Shown in pieces: positions 17,292 to 24,721 of a DNA stretch of 28,507 nt. The stretch lies in the NCBI GenBank assembly GCA_001321835.1, contig JPUR01000214.1, forward strand, positions 1 to 28,507, in the 5' to 3' direction. The notes beneath the pieces were generated by a model. The model searched no databases. It saw nothing but the letters and a program-made list of their open reading frames with translations, and was not told the DNA's origin. Numbering within the stretch: the first letter of the stretch is position 1; every line of letters starts with the position of its first letter. The translations under genes were made by a program, and so were the position numbers. The stretch is from Marinosulfonomonas sp. PRT-SC04 (lineage in GTDB: Bacteria > Pseudomonadota > Alphaproteobacteria > Rhodobacterales > Rhodobacteraceae).

Positions 17292-17396
17292 GTGGACAAG
17301 GCGCAACACCGCGCTAGTTCTTGGGGTAAGGTGGCAGGAGGCCCCTACATAGTGTGCTGCGCGCCGATTGTATTGGAGGGTTTTATGCGCTTGTGA
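17292..17396 (+). CDS. Possible 34-residue hydrophobic peptide
   Basis: A GTG start at 17292, preceded by GAGAGGGG at a workable distance, opens a 34-codon frame with a hydrophobic middle (KVAGGPYIVCCAPIVLEGF) and a stop at 17396. I do not recognise it. An overlapping ATG at 17290 in another frame gives only 20 codons. It could be a real small membrane peptide, a degraded gene end, or chance; chance is quite possible. Confidence 0.2.
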   Translation: MDKAQHRASSWGKVAGGPYIVCCAPIVLEGFMRL

Positions 17397-17470
17397 AAAT
17401 CGAACATAGAGAAAAGAACGCGGCGCGCCCCCAATCAAGCCTCAAACCCCACCTCAAAACCTGCACCCAA

Positions 17471-17530
17471 CACGCGACTGCGTGTCGGGCGGTCAGCCAG
17501 CCCCATCGGAGGCGCCGCGCGCCGCGAGAT
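17471..17530. repeat. 60-bp direct repeat, copy 1
   Basis: The copy begins CACGCGACTGCGTG and ends GGCGCCGCGCGCCGCGAGAT. It matches copy 2 at all but one base (A versus C near 17499) and recurs with a 110-bp period. It starts with a small hairpin, CACGC-gact-GCGTG, and ends in a palindromic GC block. The flanking CTGCACCCAA is partly shared. It looks like a dispersed intergenic element. Confidence 0.85.
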
Positions 17531-17580
17531 AAGGAAACAAAGCGCCCCCACAAAAAACAACCACAAAACCCGCACCCAAA

Positions 17581-17640
17581 CACGCGACTGCGTGTCGGGC
17601 GGTCAGCCCGCCCCATCGGAGGCGCCGCGCGCCGCGAGAT
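17581..17640. repeat. 60-bp direct repeat, copy 2
   Basis: The second copy lies 110 bp after the first and differs from it by one base. The preceding sequence CCGCACCCAAA also resembles that before copy 1. The space between the copies is A/C-rich and carries no gene. Confidence 0.85.
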
Positions 17641-17707
17641 CTATCAGAGGCTCTCGGTATTTCTGCGAAAGACCTGCCGCTTTTTCTGCTTTGGTGAGGT
17701 TTCGGGC

Positions 17708-17724
17708 ACTTTGCGAAGCAAAGT
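17708..17724 (-). terminator. Short hairpin after tRNA-Thr
   Basis: ACTTTGC / GCAAAGT form a perfect 7-bp stem with a 3-base loop, seven bases beyond the CCA end of the tRNA gene on its strand. It lacks a clear T-run, so it may be a processing or weak termination signal. Confidence 0.45.
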
Positions 17725-17730
17725 ACCCAG

Positions 17731-17805
17731 TGGTGCTGCTGGGGAGAATTGAACTCCCGACCTCGTCATTACCAATGACGCGCTCTACCACTGAGCTACA
17801 GCAGC
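17731..17805 (-). tRNA. tRNA-Thr (anticodon GGT)
   Basis: Read on the minus strand, the 75-nt sequence folds as a full cloverleaf. The acceptor stem is GCTGCTG with CAGCAGC, the D-arm contains GCTCAGTGGTAGAGC, the anticodon stem is CGTCA/TGACG around loop TTGGTAA, and the T-arm is GGGAG-TTCAATT-CTCCC. The anticodon GGT reads ACC and ACT threonine codons. CCA is encoded. Confidence 0.97.
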
Positions 17806-17892
17806 CTACCGTGAGCGGCTGAATAGGGGTATTCTTCCGTTGACGCAAGCGCAATCTGGACCGATCCTTACGGCTTCTATAAAGAGTGTGAT

Positions 17893-18063
17893 ATGGAACA
17901 AAAAAATAGCACAGATACCACAGATACCAAGGCCACAATGCGCGCGAATCGGGATCAACGATTGAAAGCGGCGATGAAGGCGAATATGGCGAGACGTAAG
18001 GCGCAAATACGGGGTCGCAAGGCCGCCGCTGCGCAGATTAAGATGCAGGATAAGGCAGAGTAG
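17893..18063 (+). CDS. Small basic protein upstream of murA
   Basis: A 56-residue frame begins with ATG at 17893, preceded by AAAGAG, and ends at 18063, 9 bp before murA. The N-terminus is rich in Asp and Thr (STDTTDTKAT). The rest is a positively charged, probably helical stretch with RLKAAMKANMARRKAQ and KAAAAQIKMQDKAE. From memory, short proteins of this composition occur before murA in other Rhodobacterales, which supports it being real. No function is known to me; the charge suggests nucleic-acid or membrane contact, but this is a guess. It is probably co-transcribed with murA. Confidence 0.7.
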   Translation: MEQKNSTDTTDTKATMRANRDQRLKAAMKANMARRKAQIRGRKAAAAQIKMQDKAE

Positions 18064-18072
18064 GGTAAACGT

Positions 18073-19344
18073 ATGGATTCAATTATTGTAACCGGTGGCG
18101 CAGAGCTGAACGGGGAAATCGAAATTGCGGGGGCGAAAAATGCCTGTCTTGCGCTGATGCCGGCGACTTTGCTGTCGGATGAGCCGCTGACGCTGACCAA
18201 CGCGCCACGGCTATCAGATATCAAGACCATGACCGAATTGTTGCAGTCCCTAGGTTCGGAAATCACCAGTTTGGACGAGGGCCGGGTTTTGGTTCTGTCG
18301 AGCCATAGCGCTGACAACCCGCTGGCGCATTACGATATTGTTCGCAAAATGCGGGCCTCAAATCTGGTGCTTGGGCCATTACTGGCACGGCACGGCAAGG
18401 CGATTGTATCGCTGCCGGGTGGTTGCGCGATTGGCGCACGACCAATGGACATTCATGTCACCGCACTTGAGGCGATGGGTGCTGTGATCGAGTTGAAAGA
18501 CGGTTATCTGCATGCCCACGCCCCTAAGGGCTTGCAAGGTGCTGAGATTGATTTCCACTTTGCCTCCGTGGGCGCGACGGAAAACATTATGATGGCGGCG
18601 ACGCTGGCCAATGGCACCACGGTGATCAACAACGCGGCGCGCGAGCCTGAAATCGTCGATCTGGCCGATTGTTTGCGCCGGATGGGCGCGAAAATCAGCG
18701 GCGACGGCACCTCCAGCATCACCATTGAAGGCGTCGATCGGCTGCACGGCGCGACGCACCCTGTGGTCACCGACCGGATTGAACTTGGCACTTATATGTT
18801 GGCACCGGTTTTTGCGGGGGGCGAGGTTGAGCTGATCGGCGGACGGATTAATCTGTTGCAAGCCTTTGTTGATAAGTTGGATGAAATCGGCGTTGAGGTC
18901 ACCGAGACCAAGCGCGGCCTAAAAGTAAAGCGCCGCCAAGGTAAGCTGAAGGCGGTGGATATTGTCACCGAGCCATTCCCGGGCTTTCCAACCGATTTGC
19001 AGGCGCAGATGATGGCGCTGCTTTGTACTGTCGAGGGCACCAGCGTGCTGGAAGAAAAGATCTTTGAAAATCGTTTCATGCACGCGCCAGAATTGATCCG
19101 GATGGGGGCCCGCATTGATGTGCAGGGCGGCCATGCCACCGTGACTGGTGTGAAAAAACTCAAAGGTGCGCCGGTGATGGCCACTGATTTACGCGCCTCG
19201 GTGTCGCTGATTTTGGCAGGGCTGGCGGCAGAAGGCGAAACCGTGATCAGCCGCGTTTACCATCTGGATCGCGGCTATGAGCATCTGGTGGCGAAATTGC
19301 GCGGTGTTGGCGCTAAAATTGAACGGGTGAAGTCGAATGGCTGA
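18073..19344 (+). CDS. murA: UDP-N-acetylglucosamine 1-carboxyvinyltransferase
   Basis: MurA transfers enolpyruvate from phosphoenolpyruvate to UDP-GlcNAc, the first committed step of peptidoglycan synthesis, in the cytoplasm. The 423-residue protein shows the family N-terminus with GAKNACL (Lys22, Asn23) and the catalytic loop [13 protein letters not shown] with Cys118, the residue bound by fosfomycin in sensitive enzymes. The late motifs [12 protein letters not shown] and [10 protein letters not shown] are also present. No key residue is missing. It starts 9 bp after the small basic protein and overlaps the DUF2948 gene by 8 bases, so it is the main gene of a compact operon. Confidence 0.98.
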   Translation: MDSIIVTGGAELNGEIEIAGAKNACLALMPATLLSDEPLTLTNAPRLSDIKTMTELLQSLGSEITSLDEGRVLVLSSHSADNPLAHYDIVRKMRASNLVLGPLLARHGKAIVSLPGGCAIGARPMDIHVTALEAMGAVIELKDGYLHAHAPKGLQGAEIDFHFASVGATENIMMAATLANGTTVINNAAREPEIVDLADCLRRMGAKISGDGTSSITIEGVDRLHGATHPVVTDRIELGTYMLAPVFAGGEVELIGGRINLLQAFVDKLDEIGVEVTETKRGLKVKRRQGKLKAVDIVTEPFPGFPTDLQAQMMALLCTVEGTSVLEEKIFENRFMHAPELIRMGARIDVQGGHATVTGVKKLKGAPVMATDLRASVSLILAGLAAEGETVISRVYHLDRGYEHLVAKLRGVGAKIERVKSNG

Positions 19345-19816
19345 GGACGCAAAATTCGAGGATGGCGGTGATGCTCCGCTGCGCCTAAAGGCCGAGGACG
19401 CCGGTGATTTGGCGGTGTTGGCGGCTTTGGCGCAGGATGCGGTGTTTCCCGCCAATGAAATGACGTGGCAGGCAGATCAGCGCCGCTTTGCGATCCTTTT
19501 GAACCGGTTTCGCTGGGAAGACCGCGCCAAGGCTGATGCCGGCAAACGCGATTTTGAGCGGGTGCAATCGGTGCTGGTGATCAATGATGTGATCAAGGTG
19601 CAATCCCAAGGTGTGCCGCGCGGCGATGCGGATATGGTGATGTCATTGCTGTCGATCAATTTTGTGGCCAGCGAGGACGGCATGGGCCGCATCGAGTTGA
19701 CCTTGGCGGGGGATGGGGTGATCGCACTTGAGGTTGAATGCCTCGATGTGGCACTCAAGGATGTGACCCGCCCCTATATTGCCCCATCCAAAGCGGCCCC
19801 CCAGCATCCGGAGTGA
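19337..19816 (+). CDS. DUF2948 family protein
   Basis: A 159-residue protein with an acidic N-terminus. A core resembles the DUF2948 family, with [19 protein letters not shown] and [14 protein letters not shown], and a C-terminal [16 protein letters not shown]. The assignment rests on remembered family pattern and on gene position between murA and hisD in Rhodobacterales. The function is unknown. No signal peptide or membrane segment is seen, so it should be cytoplasmic. The start overlaps murA by 8 bases and the stop is 3 bases before hisD, so expression is tied to both. Confidence 0.8.
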   Translation: MAEDAKFEDGGDAPLRLKAEDAGDLAVLAALAQDAVFPANEMTWQADQRRFAILLNRFRWEDRAKADAGKRDFERVQSVLVINDVIKVQSQGVPRGDADMVMSLLSINFVASEDGMGRIELTLAGDGVIALEVECLDVALKDVTRPYIAPSKAAPQHPE

Positions 19817-19819
19817 AAA

Positions 19820-21124
19820 ATGCCCCTGTTCCTAGACACATCAGACGCTGATTTTGAGGCCGCTTTTGCCGCCTTTCTGACCACCAAGCGTGAAGATTCG
19901 CCGGATGTGGATGCGGTGGTGGCCGATATCATTGCCGACGTGCGCGCCCGTGGTGATGCGGCGGTGATCGAGTTGACGGCCAAGTTTGACCGCTTTGATC
20001 TGACGCCAGAAACCATGGCGTTCACGGCTGAGGAAATCGAGGCGGAATGCGCCAAGGTTTCGGATCAGGATCGTGCGGCGCTGGAATTGGCGGCGGAACG
20101 CATTCGTGTCTATCACGAGCGCCAAATGCCTGAGGATGCCAGCTGGACCGATGATGTTGGCGCCACATTGGGTTGGCGTTGGGGGCCAGTTGATGCGGCG
20201 GGCCTGTATGTGCCGGGCGGCTTGGCGTCTTATCCCTCAAGCGTGTTGATGAACGCAATTCCGGCCAAGATGGCAGGGGTTAAGCGGCTGGCCATTACGG
20301 TGCCAACGCCGGACGGCATTTGCAACCCTCTGGTGCTGTTGGCGGCCAAAATCGCTGGCGTGAGCACCATCTACCGGATCGGCGGCGCACAAGCGATTGC
20401 GGCGCTGGCGTATGGCACGGAAACCATCGAAGCGGTTGATAAAATCACCGGCCCTGGCAATGCCTTTGTGGCCGCGGCCAAGCGGCGGGTGTTTGGCAAG
20501 GTCGGCATTGATATGATCGCGGGGCCCAGCGAAATTTTGGTGATTGCGGATCGTAACAATGAGCCAGACTGGATCGCGGTTGATCTGTTGTCGCAGGCTG
20601 AACATGACGAGAGCGCGCAAGCGATTTTAATCACGGATGATGCTGAATTTGGCCAGCGTGTTGCGGAGGCGGTCGAGGCGCGTTTGCAAACCTTGCAGCG
20701 CCGCGAAATTGCCGCGCCCAGTTGGCGTGATTTCGGCGCGGTAATCACGGTGCGCGATATGGATGAAGCGGTGACCTTGTCAGATCGGATCGCGCCCGAG
20801 CATTTGGAATTATGCGTGGCTGAGGCTGACGAGATGGCCACCAAGGTCAAACATGCCGGTGCGATTTTCATCGGCGCTTGGACCCCCGAGGCGATCGGTG
20901 ATTATGTTGGCGGGCCGAACCATGTGTTGCCGACAGCGCGTTCGGCGCGGTTCTCCAGCGGTCTGTCGGTGATGGATTTTCTAAAACGCACCACGCTTTC
21001 CAAAATGTCGCCGCAAGCGCTGGCCGCGATTGGCCCTGCTGCTGAGCGGTTGGCAATTTCCGAAAGCCTAGAGGCACATGGATTGTCGGTGCGGGCGAGA
21101 TTGGAGCGTTTGAGCAATGACTGA
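19820..21124 (+). CDS. hisD: Histidinol dehydrogenase
   Basis: This zinc enzyme oxidises L-histidinol to L-histidine in two NAD-dependent steps, the end of histidine synthesis. The 434-residue length is standard. Visible motifs are the GLYVPGGLASYPSSVLMN region, KITGPGNAFVAAAKR, DMIAGPSEILV, the metal/substrate region LLSQAEHDESAQ, the catalytic-histidine segment IAPEHLEL and the late VGGPNHVLPT. All are intact. ATG 19820 lies 3 bases after the DUF2948 stop, and the end overlaps the UPF0262 gene by 8 bases. No other his gene is nearby in the window, as is common for this conserved cluster. Confidence 0.97.
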   Translation: MPLFLDTSDADFEAAFAAFLTTKREDSPDVDAVVADIIADVRARGDAAVIELTAKFDRFDLTPETMAFTAEEIEAECAKVSDQDRAALELAAERIRVYHERQMPEDASWTDDVGATLGWRWGPVDAAGLYVPGGLASYPSSVLMNAIPAKMAGVKRLAITVPTPDGICNPLVLLAAKIAGVSTIYRIGGAQAIAALAYGTETIEAVDKITGPGNAFVAAAKRRVFGKVGIDMIAGPSEILVIADRNNEPDWIAVDLLSQAEHDESAQAILITDDAEFGQRVAEAVEARLQTLQRREIAAPSWRDFGAVITVRDMDEAVTLSDRIAPEHLELCVAEADEMATKVKHAGAIFIGAWTPEAIGDYVGGPNHVLPTARSARFSSGLSVMDFLKRTTLSKMSPQALAAIGPAAERLAISESLEAHGLSVRARLERLSND

Positions 21125-21599
21125 TCGTATTAGCCATATCGAGATCGACGACAGTGGGTTGCCAGCCCCGACGCCGGAGATTGAACAAGAGCGCAAAGTT
21201 GCGGTGTTTGATCTGATTGAAGAGAACAGTTTTGCCTTGCCGACGCGCGGGGATCGGGTGCCGCCGGTGGGGCCGTACCGTTTAACACTGGCGATCCGTG
21301 ATCGGCGGTTGGTGATCGGCGTGAGCACCGAGGCGCAGGAAAATGCCGGTGAATTCCATCTGTCTCTGGGGCCGTTTCGTCAGGTTGTCAAAGATTACTT
21401 TATGATCTGCGAGAGCTATTTCGATGCGGTCAAAACCTTGCCGCCCAGCCAGATCGAGACCATCGACATGGCGCGGCGTGGCATTCACGATGAGGGTGGT
21501 CGCATCCTGCAAGAGCGACTGGAAGGCAAAGCCATCGTGGATATTGCCACCGCACGGCGCCTGTTCACGCTGATTTGCGTTCTGCATTTTGGCGGATAA
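21117..21599 (+). CDS. UPF0262 family protein
   Basis: A 160-residue protein matching my recollection of the alphaproteobacterial UPF0262 family. The N-terminus is HIEIDDSGLPAPTPEIEQER, the middle FDLIEENSFALP and YRLTLAIRDRRLVI, and the C-terminus ATARRLFTLICVLHFGG. RRGIHDEGGRILQERL precedes the end. The function is unknown. No membrane segments are seen. It overlaps hisD by 8 bases and ends 4 bases before the phosphatase ATG, so it is part of the same tightly packed operon. Confidence 0.85.
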   Translation: MTDRISHIEIDDSGLPAPTPEIEQERKVAVFDLIEENSFALPTRGDRVPPVGPYRLTLAIRDRRLVIGVSTEAQENAGEFHLSLGPFRQVVKDYFMICESYFDAVKTLPPSQIETIDMARRGIHDEGGRILQERLEGKAIVDIATARRLFTLICVLHFGG

Positions 21600-21603
21600 G
21601 GCG

Positions 21604-22056
21604 ATGAGCAGCACATCTCCCAGCTCGGTGCTGTTTTGTTGCGATCACAACGCGGTGCGCTCACCGATGGCCGAGGGGATGATGAAGCAGCTCTGTGGCC
21701 ATGAAATTTATGTGCAATCGGCGGGGGTGAAAAATGACCTGGAGATTGACGGCTTTGCCATCGCGGTTTGTCAGGAGCTTGGGGTCGAGCTGTCACGGCA
21801 CCGCTCGCGCTCGTTTGATGATATGCAGGAATGGGGCGATGATTTGTCCGGCTTTGATCTGGTGGTGTGTCTGTCGCCGGCCAGCCAACGTCGGGCGCTG
21901 GATTTAACCCGCAATTTTCACATGAATATCGAATATTGGGCGGTGCTGGACCCAACCGGTTTCGGCGAAGGGCGCGAGGCCAAGTTGATGTCGTACCGTC
22001 AGACTAGAGATCAAATCAGGGCCAAATTATTGGCGCGTTTCCCCCCCCACAATTAA
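21604..22056 (+). CDS. Low-molecular-weight phosphotyrosine-phosphatase / arsenate-reductase-like protein
   Basis: A 150-residue protein. The phosphate-binding loop CDHNAVRSP follows the C-x5-R-S/P pattern of low-molecular-weight protein-tyrosine phosphatases and thioredoxin-linked arsenate reductases, and VLDPT near the C-terminus supplies the general-acid Asp. The loop differs from the usual C-x-GN-x-CR: His replaces Gly and the inner Cys is absent. The substrate is therefore unknown. I chose ATG at 21604, with AAGG close by; a TTG at 21589 in frame has no binding site. The last codons run through eight C (22041-22048). It ends the operon that begins before murA. Confidence 0.85.
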   Translation: MSSTSPSSVLFCCDHNAVRSPMAEGMMKQLCGHEIYVQSAGVKNDLEIDGFAIAVCQELGVELSRHRSRSFDDMQEWGDDLSGFDLVVCLSPASQRRALDLTRNFHMNIEYWAVLDPTGFGEGREAKLMSYRQTRDQIRAKLLARFPPHN

Positions 22057-22324
22057 GGCGGATACTGGGAATGCGCCAGCTTAAGGTGGGGCCGTGCCAC
22101 GCCAAACCACCCAGCGGTTGACCCGCATCCAGCCCCGCCACGGCCAGCATATCACGATCAGAGCCGTTGCTGTTTCGCCATCCTAGCACAGTTTTCCGCC
22201 CTTTTTAGGTGTTTTACAAACGCCTTGTCGGTTTTTGGACGTGTAAAACAATGGCTTTATCGCCATTTATCACGACATTCTTGTGTTATCTGCAGGTTTG
22301 CGGGGCAATTGGTGCTGATTTGTC

Positions 22325-22353
22325 TTGAATATCTGTCGGAACCGCCCCATCTA
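22325..22353 (+). promoter_or_regulatory. Probable infA promoter
   Basis: TTGAAT (22325-22330) and CATCTA (22348-22353) are separated by 17 bases, a good sigma-70-type arrangement with a GC-rich spacer, 45 bp before the infA start codon. The -10 box is only a partial match to TATAAT. Confidence 0.5.
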
Positions 22354-22356
22354 GAG

Positions 22357-22376
22357 CCTGCCTGCACAATGGCAGG
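22357..22376 (+). promoter_or_regulatory. Leader hairpin with T-run before infA
   Basis: CCTGCC (22357-22362) pairs with GGCAGG (22371-22376) across an 8-base loop and is followed by TTAAATTTTT, directly before the ribosome-binding site. It has the look of a small attenuator or of an RNA-stability hairpin in the infA leader. Confidence 0.4.
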
Positions 22377-22397
22377 TTAAATTTTTAAGGAGAGACC

Positions 22398-22616
22398 ATG
22401 GCTAAGGAAGAACTGCTCGAATTCCCCGGCGTCGTAAAGGAACTCCTGCCAAATGCGACATTTCGGGTCGAGCTGGAAAACGGCCATGAGATCATCGCAC
22501 ATACGGCAGGTAAAATGCGCAAGAACCGTATCAGGGTTCTGGCCGGTGATAAGGTTCAGGTCGAAATGACCCCCTATGATCTGACCAAAGGTCGCATCAA
22601 CTATCGCTTTAAGTAA
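22398..22616 (+). CDS. infA: Translation initiation factor IF-1
   Basis: IF-1 is a single S1/OB-fold protein that binds the 30S ribosomal A site during initiation. The 72-residue length is exact for the family. The sequence shows the usual [20 protein letters not shown] start, then [20 protein letters not shown] and a C-terminal [13 protein letters not shown]. The ATG at 22398 has AAGGAGA 4-10 bases upstream. It has its own promoter and is followed 3 bases later by maf, so it leads the operon infA-maf-RNase-yacG. Confidence 0.98.
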   Translation: MAKEELLEFPGVVKELLPNATFRVELENGHEIIAHTAGKMRKNRIRVLAGDKVQVEMTPYDLTKGRINYRFK

Positions 22617-22619
22617 GCT

Positions 22620-23204
22620 ATGAGCCCGCGTTTGGTTCTGGGCTCTGGTAGCCCAAGGCGAGCTGAATTGCTGGCCCAAATCGGTGTGGTTGCGGAAGAT
22701 GTGCGCCCGCCCGATATTGACGAAACCCCACATCCCCGTGAATTGCCGCGGCCTTATTGTGCGCGGATGGCGCGTGAAAAGGTGTTGGCCGTTACCGCCA
22801 CGCCGGATGAAATTGTGCTCTGCGCCGATACCACCGTGGCGCTGGGCCGTCGCATTTTGGGCAAGCCCAAGGATGCGGGGCAGGCGGCAGAGTTTCTGCT
22901 GGCACTGGCCGGACGTCGCCATAAGGTGATCACGGCGGTGGCGGTCAAGCGCGGCGACCAGATTTGGCAGCGCGATGTGGTGACAACTGTTCAAATGAAA
23001 CGGCTTTCGGATGAAGAGCTGAACGCTTATCTCACGACGGATGATTGGCGCGGCAAGGCGGGTGGCTATGCCATTCAAGGACCGGCTGGCGCGTTTATAC
23101 CGTGGATCAGTGGTTCGTTTTCTGCGGTGATGGGATTGCCGGTTGCCGAAACCGCACAAATGTTACGTACGGCGGGATATCCGCTTTTGGAAGGATGGTC
23201 ATGA
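22620..23204 (+). CDS. maf: Maf-family nucleotide pyrophosphatase
   Basis: Maf proteins hydrolyse non-standard or uridine/thymidine nucleoside triphosphates to monophosphates and pyrophosphate, and are linked to septum control. The 194-residue length is standard. Signatures seen are [16 protein letters not shown] at residues 6-21, [15 protein letters not shown] in the middle, and [18 protein letters not shown] near the C-terminus, with the catalytic Asp in ADTT. The start lies 3 bases after infA, and the stop overlaps the ATG of the RNase E/G gene (ATGA). Substrate choice (dTTP/UTP or modified bases) cannot be read from the sequence. Confidence 0.95.
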   Translation: MSPRLVLGSGSPRRAELLAQIGVVAEDVRPPDIDETPHPRELPRPYCARMAREKVLAVTATPDEIVLCADTTVALGRRILGKPKDAGQAAEFLLALAGRRHKVITAVAVKRGDQIWQRDVVTTVQMKRLSDEELNAYLTTDDWRGKAGGYAIQGPAGAFIPWISGSFSAVMGLPVAETAQMLRTAGYPLLEGWS

Positions 23205-24241
23205 AGGGCACATTGGTTGCATTGGATCACTTGAACGGACGCCCTGTGGCGGCCTTGATGGTGGATGGACGTTTGCAAGATTTTCTGGTGTCGCCACCGG
23301 ACGAGGCGGCCCCAACCCCTGGCGCGATTTACCGCGCGATTGCGGACCGCCCCCTTAAAGGGCAGGGCGGTATGATGCTGCGTTTACCAGCCGGTGCCAC
23401 CGCGTTTCTGCGCCAAGGCAAAGGCCTAAGCCCAGGGCAAGCGCTGCTGGTGCAGGTGACGGGCTATGCCGATGACGGCAAGGCGGTTCCTGTGACCCAT
23501 AAAGTGCTGTTCAAGAGCCGTTATGCGATCGTAACACCGGATGCACCGGGATTGAATATTTCGCGCTCTATTCGCGACGAGGACGAACGTAACCGGCTGC
23601 TGGAAATCGCCAATATCGGCATGGATGGCTCTGATTTTGGCATGATCTTGCGGTCGTGCTGTGAAGACGCCGATGCTGACGATATTGAGGAAGATATTGC
23701 CGAAATGCGCGGTGCGGCCAGTGCCGTGATGGCCGCAGCCGAAGGCAATACGCCTGAGTTATTACACGATGGCCCCGATGCGCATCATCTGGGCTGGCGT
23801 GACTGGGATGCACCGGATCTGGTCGCCAATGCGGATGGATCTTTTGAGGATCACGGCGTGCTGGACGCGTTGGTCGAGCTGGAGACCCCCCATGTGATGT
23901 TGAGCGGCGGCGCGTCGATTTATGTCGAGCCAACCCGTGCGTTGGTGGCTGTGGATGTGAACACTGGCGGTGACACCTCGCCTGCGGCTGGTCTGAAGGC
24001 GAACTTGGCCTGTGCGCGTGAATTGCCGCGTCAGCTGCGTCTGCGGGGCTTGGGCGGGCAGATCACGCTGGACCTTGCGCCGATGGCCAAGAAAGACCGC
24101 AAACTGTTTGAAAGCACCCTGCGCAGCGCCTTTCGCGCCGACACCATTGACACCTCACTGGTCGGTTGGACGCCGCTGGGCCATTACGAGCTGCAACGCA
24201 AACGCGAGCGGCTGCCAACACGGGCGAGCTTGCCAAAATGA
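23201..24241 (+). CDS. Short ribonuclease E/G family protein
   Basis: A 346-residue member of the RNase E/G family. An S1-like region appears around residues 35-90 ([20 protein letters not shown]), then the RNA-sensor-like [14 protein letters not shown], then the catalytic region with metal-binding Asps in [10 protein letters not shown] and LDLAPM. It lacks the C-terminal Zn-link Cys pair and the long scaffold tail of RNase E, so it is a minimal form. The likely role is 5'-end-dependent RNA cleavage. The start is the ATG at 23201 overlapping the maf stop; a longer upstream frame inside maf is not used. It overlaps yacG by 4 bases. Confidence 0.88.
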   Translation: MKGTLVALDHLNGRPVAALMVDGRLQDFLVSPPDEAAPTPGAIYRAIADRPLKGQGGMMLRLPAGATAFLRQGKGLSPGQALLVQVTGYADDGKAVPVTHKVLFKSRYAIVTPDAPGLNISRSIRDEDERNRLLEIANIGMDGSDFGMILRSCCEDADADDIEEDIAEMRGAASAVMAAAEGNTPELLHDGPDAHHLGWRDWDAPDLVANADGSFEDHGVLDALVELETPHVMLSGGASIYVEPTRALVAVDVNTGGDTSPAAGLKANLACARELPRQLRLRGLGGQITLDLAPMAKKDRKLFESTLRSAFRADTIDTSLVGWTPLGHYELQRKRERLPTRASLPK

Positions 24242-24420
24242 GCTGTCCGATTTGTAAAAAAGATCCGGTGACGAAATACCGACCATTTTGTTGCAAACGC
24301 TGTGCTGATGTGGATTTAGGACGTTGGTTTAATGGGGCTTATGCGGTCCCAGCCCAAAGTGACGAGGATCTCGACGAGGCAAAAGCGGCGCTTCAAAATG
24401 CGTCAGACAATTTACACTGA
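24238..24420 (+). CDS. yacG: DNA gyrase inhibitor YacG family zinc protein
   Basis: A 60-residue protein with a Cys-x2-Cys at residues 3-6 (CPIC) and Cys-x3-Cys at 18-22 (CCKRC), the zinc knuckle of YacG, followed by the conserved DLGRWFNGAYAVP. An acidic tail follows (SDEDLDEAK). In E. coli YacG binds GyrB and inhibits gyrase; here the function is taken from the family. ATG at 24238 overlaps the RNase stop (ATGA). It is the last gene of the operon before tRNA-Phe. Confidence 0.92.
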   Translation: MSCPICKKDPVTKYRPFCCKRCADVDLGRWFNGAYAVPAQSDEDLDEAKAALQNASDNLH

Positions 24421-24501
24421 TATTTTTGCCGAAAGGCACTGGACACCACAGGTTACGGCGTCTAGAAGATCGCGACCCGAACGTGAAATTCGTTCACCCG
24501 T

Positions 24502-24576
24502 GCCTGGGTAGCTCAGGGGTAGAGCAGTGGATTGAAAATCCTCGTGTCGGTGGTTCAAATCCGCCCCTGGGCACCA
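24502..24576 (+). tRNA. tRNA-Phe (anticodon GAA)
   Basis: A 75-nt cloverleaf: acceptor GCCTGGG with CCTGGGC, including two G-T wobbles, D-arm GCTCAGGGGTAGAGC, anticodon loop TTGAAAA, T-arm with GGTTCAAATCC, and encoded CCA. The acceptor has less perfect pairing than usual and the anticodon stem has one T-T mismatch. The phage-like element begins directly after it. Confidence 0.95.
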
Positions 24577-24635
24577 TTTAACTTCTTGTTTGTAAATGAA
24601 AAATACACCGTGTGTGTGTGGCGCTGTGGCTTGCC

Positions 24636-24672
24636 GCTAGCTTTGACACAAAATGACGCTACCTTTGACACA
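24636..24672. repeat. Pair of 15-bp direct repeats at the phage-element edge
   Basis: GCTAGCTTTGACACA (24636-24650) and GCTACCTTTGACACA (24658-24672) differ at one base and start 22 bp apart, in the 145-bp space between tRNA-Phe and the first phage gene. They could be transposase or integrase arm-type binding sites, since Mu-like ends carry about 22-bp sites. A (TG)n run at 24610-24620 lies nearby. Confidence 0.55.
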
Positions 24673-24721
24673 CCAAACTTGGATTGTTCAAAGTCAGATA
24701 GCGCCTTTTTGATTTAATTCA

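Larger units (their letters stand above)
17175..17730. other. Repeat-rich spacer between cpaC and tRNA-Thr
   Basis: This 556-bp stretch has no recognised gene. It holds the cpaC leader with an inverted repeat (17176-17196), a doubtful 34-codon frame at 17292-17396, two near-identical 60-bp repeats (17471-17530 and 17581-17640) and a hairpin after the tRNA gene (17708-17724). Longer frames through the repeats are low-complexity and not credible. The cpaB gene that often precedes cpaC is absent. Confidence 0.6.
22057..22397. other. Intergenic region and infA leader
   Basis: This 341-bp gap holds a probable infA promoter (22325-22353), a leader hairpin (22357-22376) and the infA ribosome-binding site AAGGAGA at 22387-22393. 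A 57-codon minus-strand frame at 22016-22189 looks mildly protein-like but has no recognised family. Nothing else is seen. Confidence 0.5.

Noticed and set aside
17354..17752. A 132-codon plus-strand frame upstream of tRNA-Thr
   Set aside because: It crosses both 60-bp repeats and the tRNA gene in antisense and is low-complexity; no binding site was found.
22016..22189. A 57-codon minus-strand frame with some protein-like stretches (MLAVAGLDAGQPLGGLAWHG)
   Set aside because: It starts at GTG without a binding site, overlaps the end of the phosphatase gene in antisense and matches no family I know; it may be a remnant at best.
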